Shown here: positions 6,153-10,096 of the stretch, piece by piece
Layout of the letters: each line of letters starts with the position of its first letter
Numbering within the stretch: position 1 is the stretch's first letter
Source: Nitrospirota bacterium
Lineage (GTDB): Bacteria; Nitrospirota; Nitrospiria; Nitrospirales; NS-4
Assembly (NCBI GenBank): GCA_005877855.1
Contig: VBOF01000221.1
Span: 1-10,096, forward strand
Direction of reading: 5' to 3'
DNA length: 10,096 bases
Position numbers and translations under genes: made by a program
The notes under the pieces: model-generated
Database searches by the model: none
Seen by the model: only the letters and a program-made list of their open reading frames with translations
What the model was told of the DNA's origin: nothing

Positions 6153-6203
6153 GATTGCCTCCGTACATAATCGGCGACTCCGGCTTGCATCGCTGGCGTC
6201 AGT

Positions 6204-6645
6204 CTATCCTTCAGCACTCCCGCCCCTTCTGCCGCTTCCGCCAGCACCGGGGCGGGAGGGATCACGATCGGCCCACAGCCCGCGTCGTGTGGCCCTGGCC
6301 TCTGCCTCTAATTTTCCCAGGCTCTCATCCTTAGAGTATTGCCGATACCACCACGCGAGGCCGGCCGCGCCCAACTCGCGGTTCAGGACTCGGCTGTCCG
6401 GGAGGATCACGTCAGCTACAGTACGGCCATATCCGTCCCGGTCCGTAACATGGACTGTGACGGTCTTCCCAAACACCATCTCGGACGTGAACTGCTTGAA
6501 GCCGGATCTTCTCGGCCCGCCCATTATGCAGCACCTTGATCGTATCGCCGTCCGAGACACCAACCACGCGGCCGGAGAAGTCGGCGAAGGCAGGGGAGAC
6601 GAACAGAAGAACGATGACGAAGACGAAAAAGAATACCCCCTTCAC
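6204..6645 (-). pseudogene. Secreted thermonuclease (SNase-like) with an out-of-frame internal deletion
   Basis: The first part, from GTG 6645, encodes a signal peptide (MKGVFFFVFVIVLLFVSPAFA) and the start of the nuclease fold (GRVVGVSDGDTIKVLHNGR, EKIRL). The second part, in another frame, has KQFTSEMVFGKTVTVHVTD, DGYGRTVADV, LNRELGAAGLAWWYRQYS and RRGLWADRDP. Staphylococcal-nuclease relatives carry about 15-20 residues between these (a YGIDCPE-like block with catalytic Asp/Glu, then GxxA). Here EKIRL passes almost directly into KQF near 6500, so catalytic residues are lost and the frame changes. GTG 6645 overlaps the stop of the Sel1 gene as GTGA, implying former translational coupling. 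After GLWADRDP the reading becomes low-complexity to TAG 6206-6204, so the C-terminus is also altered. It was probably a secreted or periplasmic nuclease. Confidence 0.82.
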
Positions 6646-6998
6646 TTCTTGGGCTTCCACTCACGGGCTAGGCGTTGTGCCTCCTCAATTTGCGCAGATG
6701 ACATTTTGGGGGCAAGCCGGTCACGGGCCTCAGCGGCTTGCTTGACACCTTGTGCTGCGGCGAGGTTGAACCACATGTGCGCTTGCACATAATCCTGTGG
6801 GACTCCTTGGCTCTTGTCGTACATGACCCCCAGGATATTTTGGGCCTGTGCGGCTCCCTTTTCGGCCAAAGGCTTGAATTCTCGAAACGCAGTGACGTAG
6901 TCCCCGCGTTGATAGGCCGCCATCCCTGCGTCAAAATCAGCGATGGCAGGAGTCACGAACCAGGCGAGGAAGACCAAGACCAGCACAAGGCTTTTCAT
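6642..6998 (-). CDS. Secreted Sel1-repeat protein
   Basis: A 118-residue protein with a signal peptide (MKSLVLVLVFLAWFVTPAIA, cut before DFDAG) followed by Sel1/TPR-like helical repeats: AGMAAYQRGDYVTAFREFKP, LAEKGAAQAQNILGVMYD, then GVPQDYVQAHMWFNLAAAQG. The last two fit the Sel1 pattern of A-x-x-x-LG-x-x-Y and A-x-x-W-x-x-x-A-A. Such proteins are periplasmic or envelope protein-interaction modules. The start is ATG 6998, with GAGGGA about 8 nt upstream; a longer frame from 7094 would bury the signal peptide. It begins 1 bp after the stop of the 73-aa gene and overlaps the nuclease start by 4 bp, so the three were one operon. Its signal peptide ends like that of the nuclease (V-T/S-P-A-x-ADF). 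The role is unknown beyond the family. Confidence 0.88.
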   Translation of the reverse strand: MKSLVLVLVFLAWFVTPAIADFDAGMAAYQRGDYVTAFREFKPLAEKGAAQAQNILGVMYDKSQGVPQDYVQAHMWFNLAAAQGVKQAAEARDRLAPKMSSAQIEEAQRLAREWKPKK

Positions 6999-6999
6999 T

Positions 7000-7221
7000 C
7001 TACTTCCCTCTCGGCAGGATGCCCTTCCGCTTATCACCACGCGCTCGTTCAACCGCCTGGATACACTCTGCCAAACACACCACCGCATCGCCATCCGTCC
7101 GCGACCAGATCACCAACGAAGCGAGAACCTTCCCCCCAGGCTTATCGTACATCTTATGCCCCCGCAGCACCGTGCCAGTAGGAGCCATCCACGGACGGCC
7201 CACCTTTCTTAGAATCCGCAC
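7000..7221 (-). CDS. Hypothetical 73-aa protein
   Basis: GTG 7221 is the likely start: a GGGGG stretch (7227-7231) lies just upstream, and a TTGACA-N17-TAGCCT promoter predicts transcription from about 7283. The product is basic (GRPWMAPTGTVLRGHKMYDK near the start, RARGDKRKGILPRGK at the end), with a short hydrophobic strand-like core (KVLASLVIWS and AVVCLAECIQAV). There is no signal peptide, no full membrane helix and no recognised motif. Its stop lies 1 bp before the Sel1 start, so it is the first gene of a tightly packed minus-strand operon. I do not recognise a family. The spacing and open frame support it as real. Confidence 0.6.
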   Translation of the reverse strand: MRILRKVGRPWMAPTGTVLRGHKMYDKPGGKVLASLVIWSRTDGDAVVCLAECIQAVERARGDKRKGILPRGK

Positions 7222-7227
7222 GACACA

Positions 7228-7386
7228 TCACCCCCTTTCAACATCTGACCTGCCCTCGGTTGTTGTACCACCCCAGACAAGTTGGCCCAGGCTAGGCTGC
7301 TCTTCGGGACGTGTCAAGCGCGGTGTATAGTCCACGGCATCAAAGATCCGCGCGATGGCTTGGAGGGTCGTGGGCTGGAGAGGCAT
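7228..7386 (-). CDS. Possible 52-aa ORF upstream of the 73-aa gene
   Basis: ATG 7386 to TGA 7230-7228 reads MPLQPTTLQAIARIFDAVDY and continues with TPRLTRPEEQPSLGQLVWGG, which looks like plausible protein sequence. No ribosome site precedes it: the T tract of the hsp20 terminator lies directly upstream. A good promoter lies inside it. It may be the tail of a lost gene or chance. Its stop lies 6 bp before the GTG of the next gene. Confidence 0.3.
   Translation of the reverse strand: MPLQPTTLQAIARIFDAVDYTPRLTRPEEQPSLGQLVWGGTTTEGRSDVERG
7290..7318 (-). promoter_or_regulatory. Promoter of the 73-aa/Sel1/nuclease operon
   Basis: Minus strand TTGACA (7318-7313), 17-bp spacer, TAGCCT (7295-7290). 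Transcription would start near 7283, about 62 nt before GTG 7221. It has the same TTGACA-N17-TA-SSS-T design as the promoters at 4592 and 4919, which strengthens the call. Confidence 0.55.
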
Positions 7387-7388
7387 AC

Positions 7389-7425
7389 AAAAAGGAGCCG
7401 CCGGTTTTATGAACCGGCGGCTCCT
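7389..7425 (-). terminator. Intrinsic terminator of hsp20
   Basis: A perfect 14-bp stem (AGGAGCCGCCGGTT with AACCGGCGGCTCCT, 7393-7425) with a 5-nt loop, followed on the minus strand by TTTTT (7393-7389). It begins 18 nt past the Hsp20 stop codon. The stem itself is strand-symmetric, but only the minus strand has the T tract. Confidence 0.93.
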
Positions 7426-7443
7426 CGCAGTAGGCGCAAGAGC

Positions 7444-7866
7444 TTACTGGACCTCGATCGTGATCTGGCGGGGCTTGGCCTCCTCGCGTTTGGGGAACTC
7501 GATGGACAACACCCCATGCTTGAAGGACGCCGCCGCTTTCTCCGCATTCACATTGGATGGGAGCGTGAGCGAGCGGGTGAAGTTCCCTGTGGTCATTGTC
7601 ATTTCGCGCACGAAGTACGTCCGGTCGGATTCCGGCGTTTCTCCCTGGCGGGAACCCTCCACCGTCAACACGCCGTCTTCAACCGTGATTTTCACATCCT
7701 TGGAATCCCAGCCTGGCAGGGCCATCTCGAGGCAGAACCGATCGCCGTCCTCCCACGCGTTGCAATACGGCGACCACACCGTAGCCTTGCGACCCAGCGC
7801 CCGGAACGTCTCGTCAAACAGGCGATCGATCTGGACATCAAAGGGGTTGTAAGTCGTGAGTGTCAT
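7444..7866 (-). CDS. Hsp20 / alpha-crystallin family small heat-shock protein
   Basis: An ATP-independent holdase that binds unfolding proteins as large oligomers. The 140-residue length is typical. A short N-terminal arm (YNPFDVQIDRLFDETFRALG) is followed by the alpha-crystallin domain from about residue 36 to 126. This includes LEMALPGWDSKDVKITVEDG, LTVEGSR and the conserved FKHGVLSIEFPK. The C-terminal tail carries the I-x-I oligomerisation motif (ITI in RQITIEVQ). The start ATG 7866 has AAGGAGG 5 nt upstream. A TTGACA-N16-TACCTA promoter lies at 7948-7975, and I see no CIRCE inverted repeat and no good sigma-32 box. It ends in a strong terminator, so it is a single-gene transcript, divergent from a set of small stress genes. 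Confidence 0.96.
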   Translation of the reverse strand: MTLTTYNPFDVQIDRLFDETFRALGRKATVWSPYCNAWEDGDRFCLEMALPGWDSKDVKITVEDGVLTVEGSRQGETPESDRTYFVREMTMTTGNFTRSLTLPSNVNAEKAAASFKHGVLSIEFPKREEAKPRQITIEVQ

Positions 7867-7947
7867 AGTGCCCTCCTTACCTCTCGTTACTTGAATACAT
7901 GTGTGAATGTTCTCTCCCCCGGAGTTTCACCTTGTCACTGTGTTCTG

Positions 7948-7975
7948 TAGGTAACACCGACAAGGCGGCTGTCAA
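7948..7975 (-). promoter_or_regulatory. Candidate housekeeping promoter of hsp20
   Basis: Minus strand TTGACA (7975-7970), 16-bp spacer, TACCTA (7953-7948). The -35 is perfect and the -10 is weak. The predicted leader is about 75 nt. Confidence 0.4.
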
Positions 7976-8270
7976 GGGAGGAGGGCGGGGATGAGTTGCC
8001 TCTGTTTGGTGCCGAAGCGGGAACACTTTGATGAAAAATATAAAACCGAACCAAATCATCACCTTACAAAATAAACTATAAAAATAAATTGCTACGAGAC
8101 AAAAGCGACTTATTTATATAGTAAGGTATGAAAGTGACGTAGTGAGCCACGCTGACTTTCCCATCTCTCGCGCTTCCTGATCTTCTCTTGCGCCTGTGAT
8201 TTCCCGGTCTCCGCCGCTTTTACGCCGAAGGTTCCCTGTCATTCGTCGCCTTCAACTGAAGGAGCTCCAG
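7976..8270. other. Divergent intergenic region with an AT-rich island
   Basis: No gene is visible. Between about 8026 and 8130 the sequence becomes strongly AT-rich (runs such as AAAAATATAAAA and TTATTTATATAG), unlike the GC-rich flanks. A perfect 7-bp inverted repeat, ACCTTAC at 8061-8067 and GTAAGGT at 8121-8127, frames 53 bp. Inside it, ACTATA-AAAA and TTTATATAGT form a second near-match. TTGCTA (8089-8094) with TATTTA (8111-8116) at 16-bp spacing is a possible but weak plus-strand promoter. The part after 8150 is ordinary GC-rich leader sequence. Confidence 0.5.
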
Positions 8271-8447
8271 ATGCTGTACTCTGCCTTGGTGTTTTTACTG
8301 GTTGGACTGATCGCAGTAGCCCTGGGATTGGCGGGAGTCGCCGTCATCCCTACACAGGTCTCCTGGGCCGTCTTTCTGATCGGAGTCGCGTTGCTGGTGA
8401 CCCAACTGGTCACGGGACGCAGAACCCGAGTCGCTTATATCCTTTAA
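8271..8447 (+). CDS. DUF1328-family small membrane protein
   Basis: A 58-residue peptide with two hydrophobic helices (LYSALVFLLVGLIAVALGLAG, about residues 2-22, and SWAVFLIGVALLVTQLV, about 31-47) separated by a short turn, ending in a basic GRRTRV tail. The start MLxxALxFLLxxLIAxxLG is typical of the DUF1328 (YtjA-like) inner-membrane proteins, whose role is unknown and which often appear beside stress genes. ATG 8271 has AAGGAG 7 nt upstream; an earlier in-frame ATG at 8196 has no ribosome site and would add a polar lead. It is followed 49 bp later by the csbD-like gene, and both probably share a transcript from the AT-rich region. Confidence 0.85.
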   Translation: MLYSALVFLLVGLIAVALGLAGVAVIPTQVSWAVFLIGVALLVTQLVTGRRTRVAYIL

Positions 8448-8496
8448 CAGGGAATGCTGTGAGAAGGGGACAGGCTGTTTTTTTAAGGAGGGCGTC

Positions 8497-8751
8497 ATGA
8501 ACACGGAGCAATTCAAACAGAGTTGGGGTCAACTCGAGGGACATCTTACGAAGCACTGGGGAAAACTCACGGATGACGATCTCCTGCAGATTGAAGGCGA
8601 TCTGGACAAGTTCGACGGCGCCATTGAAAAGCGTTACGGCGAGATGAAGGGAGAGGTCAGCAAGTGGGCGGATCTGTGGTATGCAAGGTGGAGCGGGTCG
8701 TATGTCGAGTATTACGAAAAATGGAAACCAGCGGTTGGTTCTAGATTCTAA
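8497..8751 (+). CDS. CsbD-family stress protein
   Basis: An 84-residue, acidic, helical protein. Residues 4-58 follow the CsbD pattern: EQFKQSWGQLEGHLTKHWGK, LTDDDLLQIEGDLDKFDGAI, EKRYG. CsbD/YjbJ proteins are abundant general-stress or stationary-phase proteins with no defined biochemical activity. The tail (KWADLWYARWSGSYVEYYEKWK) is longer and more aromatic than in many members. AAGGAGG lies 5 nt before the ATG. A run of seven T (8478-8484) just before the ribosome site is not preceded by a convincing stem, so I do not call a terminator there. The GIY-YIG gene starts 25 bp after its stop codon. Confidence 0.92.
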   Translation: MNTEQFKQSWGQLEGHLTKHWGKLTDDDLLQIEGDLDKFDGAIEKRYGEMKGEVSKWADLWYARWSGSYVEYYEKWKPAVGSRF

Positions 8752-8776
8752 GTCGGTGAGGCGAAAGGAGTCTACA

Positions 8777-9061
8777 ATGCCGTTTAACAATGATAGGCCA
8801 TGGTCGTTCGATCGACAAGCCATCGAATCCTTCCAGGCAGGCCAAACGGGCGTGTATGCCATCTACAATGCCCGGACATGGATTTATATCGGGCGCGGGG
8901 ATATTCGACAGCGTTTACTCGATCATCTGAACGGCGACATCCCTTCCCTTAACGCAAACTCACCGACTCACTTTCGAGCTGAAGTCACCGACGATTCCAT
9001 TAAACGCGAGCAGCAACTACTTCGAGAATATATGCCGGCCTGTAATCCCAGGATAGGCTAA
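8777..9061 (+). CDS. Small stand-alone GIY-YIG domain protein
   Basis: A 94-residue protein that is essentially one GIY-YIG nuclease fold. GVY (25-27) and YIG (37-39) form the two signature strands. R44/R46 and H50 follow in GRGDIRQRLLDHLNGD, E78 lies in KREQQLLREY, and N90 in CNP; these match the expected order of the family's catalytic residues. GIY-YIG proteins cut DNA in repair, homing or restriction, but small single-domain versions (URI/YhbQ-like) are poorly understood. The start ATG 8777 has AAAGGAG 6 nt upstream; the frame is open further left within csbD but lacks a ribosome site. Its 25-bp gap to csbD suggests an operon with the stress genes. Confidence 0.88.
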   Translation: MPFNNDRPWSFDRQAIESFQAGQTGVYAIYNARTWIYIGRGDIRQRLLDHLNGDIPSLNANSPTHFRAEVTDDSIKREQQLLREYMPACNPRIG

Positions 9062-9074
9062 GGGGGACTGAACG

Positions 9075-9155
9075 ATGGGTGCACCTGTCAAAGTGAATAC
9101 TGCGGTTGGCTCCATAGACCCTCTGTTCGTTACCATCTTCCGTGACAATTCATAA
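9075..9155 (+). CDS. Possible 26-aa ORF
   Basis: ATG 9075 to TAA 9153-9155 reads MGAPVKVNTAVGSIDPLFVT followed by IFRDNS, with GGGGG at 9062-9066 eight nt upstream. It overlaps the groES promoter at its end. It could be a short peptide gene or chance. Confidence 0.2.
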   Translation: MGAPVKVNTAVGSIDPLFVTIFRDNS

Positions 9156-9170
9156 GGGCTTCGATATACT
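9142..9170 (+). promoter_or_regulatory. Promoter of groES
   Basis: GTGACA (9142-9147), 17-bp spacer, TATACT (9165-9170): five of six matches to consensus in each box. Predicted start near 9177 gives a leader of about 98 nt. I see no CIRCE element. Confidence 0.65.
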
Positions 9171-9274
9171 TGCGGACGGTTTGTGAGAAGGCCAGGCTAC
9201 CCACGCTAATTCCGGAAGAACCGCAAAATAGAGCGAAGATTTCTACCCTCAGTACCAAAGGAGGAGGAATCACC

Positions 9275-9601
9275 ATGAGAATTCAACCGTTACAGGATTG
9301 GGTACTGATCGACCCGTCGGAGGCCAAGGAAAAGACCGCCGGGGGGGTGTTCATCCCCGACACGGCCAAGGAGAAACCTGTAGAAGGAAAGGTCCTGGCC
9401 GTGGGGAAGGGGCGCTGGGAAACACCGGAAAAGAAGTGGGGAAGTAAACCCAAAGGGAAAGAGGAAAAGGTCTTCAAGCCTACGGTCCTCAAACCGGGCG
9501 ATCAGGTCCTGTACGAGAAAAACGGAACGACCCCAGTCGATCTGGACGGTAAGGAACTCGTTCTCGTCCGCGAGTCCGACGTCCTGGGCTGGAACAACTA
9601 A
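9275..9601 (+). CDS. groES: GroES-family co-chaperonin, orphan, with a lysine-rich insertion
   Basis: The GroES heptamer caps GroEL and closes the folding chamber. The 108-residue product has the usual start IQPLQDWVLIDPSEAKEKTA, the mobile loop GGVFIPDTAKEKP (about 23-35), GKVLAVGKG, and the C-terminal KPGDQVLYEKNGTTPVDLDG and ELVLVRESDVLG. Between GKG and KPGDQV it carries about 12 residues more than a typical 95-97-residue GroES, rich in Lys, Glu and Gly (WETPEKKWGSKPKGKEEKVF). The ATG 9275 is preceded by AAAGGAGGAGG; a longer frame from 9170 lies within the leader. No groEL follows: dnaE starts 165 bp later. It may be a second GroES for particular conditions, expressed with the neighbouring stress genes. 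Family membership is very clear; working with the main GroEL is inference. Confidence 0.94.
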   Translation: MRIQPLQDWVLIDPSEAKEKTAGGVFIPDTAKEKPVEGKVLAVGKGRWETPEKKWGSKPKGKEEKVFKPTVLKPGDQVLYEKNGTTPVDLDGKELVLVRESDVLGWNN

Positions 9602-9605
9602 AGCA

Positions 9606-9689
9606 GGGTCAGGTCTTGCAATGCCACATGGCCGAGAAAAAAGAAAGACAATAATTGGGGTCAGAGGTGACAGTCCCCGTGCCGTCACC
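9606..9689. repeat. Possible repeat scar with a small hairpin between groES and dnaE
   Basis: GGGTCAGGTCTTGC (9606-9619) and GGGGTCAGAGGTGAC (9657-9671) share the GGGTCAG core. The second leads into a hairpin with 6-bp arms GGTGAC (9666-9671) and GTCACC (9684-9689). The wording resembles scars left by small dispersed elements. No T tract is present. Confidence 0.35.
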
Positions 9690-9693
9690 GCAA

Positions 9694-9722
9694 TTGACTT
9701 CCCTCAAGGGCGTGGCTAGAAT
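9694..9722 (+). promoter_or_regulatory. Promoter of dnaE
   Basis: TTGACT (9694-9699), 17-bp spacer, TAGAAT (9717-9722), five of six matches in each box. Predicted start near 9729 gives a leader of about 38 nt. Confidence 0.65.
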
Positions 9723-9766
9723 GGCGTGGCGCTCAAGGAAGACGCCTCAACGATAAGGAAGCCTGC

Positions 9767-10096
9767 GTGGCGTCCCAGTTCGTCCACCTTCACGTCCACA
9801 CCCAATATAGTCTGCTCGACGGGGCCAATCAGATCGACGCCCTGGTGCAGGAAGCGAAGAATTTCGGCATGCCTGCCCTGGCCGTCACGGACCACGGCAA
9901 CCTCTTCGGGGCCATCGAGTTTTACCAGAAGGCCACCACCGCCGGCATCAAGCCGATCATCGGCTGCGAGGCCTACCTCGCCCCGAAGAGCCGGTTCGAT
10001 CGGGAAGGGCAGTTCGCCCACAACGAGTACTACCATCTGATCCTGTTGGCTGCGAACCGGACCGGCTACCAAAACCTCCTCACGCTCGCCAGCAAG
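9767..10096 (+). CDS. dnaE: DNA polymerase III alpha subunit, 5' part only
   Basis: DnaE is the replicative DNA polymerase catalytic subunit. The first 110 codons are present and the gene continues past the right edge; full length would be about 1,150 residues. The visible part is the N-terminal PHP domain: FVHLHVHTQYSLLDGA (residues 5-20) with its metal-binding His pair, LAVTDHGNLFGAIEFY, then IKPIIGCEAYLAP, all typical. The start is GTG 9767, with AAGGA at 9755-9759; no ATG in frame precedes the HLHVHT motif at a suitable place. The gene has its own near-consensus promoter 45-73 bp upstream. The PHP histidines are retained, as in DnaE forms that may keep metal binding. Identity is certain for the part seen. 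Confidence 0.97.
   Translation, partial: MASQFVHLHVHTQYSLLDGANQIDALVQEAKNFGMPALAVTDHGNLFGAIEFYQKATTAGIKPIIGCEAYLAPKSRFDREGQFAHNEYYHLILLAANRTGYQNLLTLASK

Noticed and set aside
6007..6792. Plus-strand open frame of 261 codons across the decaying region.
   Set aside because: The minus strand carries sharp SNase and Sel1 motifs here; the plus product is low-complexity and has no start signal.
7867..7980. CIRCE or sigma-32 control of hsp20.
   Set aside because: No 9-bp CIRCE inverted repeat and no CTTGAAA/CCCCAT pair found; a housekeeping-type promoter fits better.
8478..8484. Run of seven T before csbD as a terminator.
   Set aside because: Only a weak 5-bp AACAG/CTGTT pairing precedes it, and it abuts the csbD ribosome site.

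Overview
The window is about 10.1 kb of GC-rich bacterial chromosome with compact housekeeping operons and a more degraded accessory stretch in the middle. Gene content (two PilT-type ATPases with a zinc-ribbon/receiver-like protein, purH, dnaE, small stress proteins) and typical -35/-10 promoters fit an environmental Gram-negative lineage. A Nitrospirota-like source is my best guess, inferred from gene style only and not proven by any marker.

Layout. (1) 1-1456, minus: purH, lacking only its last codons at the left edge. (2) 1603-4490, minus: an apparent operon of pilT, a second pilT-family ATPase whose 5' end is broken, and a zinc-ribbon protein with a degenerate receiver-like domain; purH may lie downstream in the same transcript. 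A 71-bp inverted repeat separates purH from the group. (3) 4491-4626: divergent promoters with -35 boxes 13 bp apart. One drives pilT. The other drives an 81-aa double-CxxC protein and places the predicted transcription start on the A of its ATG, so that mRNA may be leaderless. (4) 4968-5411, plus: a coiled-coil protein with three 21-bp in-frame tandem repeats. (5) 5420-5601: four palindromic repeat elements of at least three families packed into about 180 bp. (6) 5625-7386, minus: a decaying gene row. A 73-aa unknown and a secreted Sel1-type protein are intact. A secreted thermonuclease has lost its central block, a small unknown gene is frameshifted, and an SRAP (YedK/HMCES-type) gene has lost its 5' half and carries a frameshift. 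(7) 7444-9601: a stress cluster, with Hsp20 (minus, perfect intrinsic terminator) divergent from a DUF1328 membrane peptide, a CsbD-family protein and a small GIY-YIG protein, then a lone groES with a lysine-rich insertion and its own strong promoter. An AT-rich 110-bp island lies between the divergent halves. (8) 9694-10096, plus: a near-consensus promoter and the first 110 codons of dnaE.

Working together: PilT and its paralogue would power pilus retraction, with the zinc-ribbon protein as a possible regulator. The Hsp20/DUF1328/CsbD/GroES group looks like a general stress locus. Several minus-strand genes (the second pilT, the nuclease and SRAP) lack conserved internal or N-terminal blocks with a change of frame at the junction. 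This means either real gene decay or deletions introduced in assembly. I see no CRISPR array, tRNA, rRNA, integrase or complete transposon.
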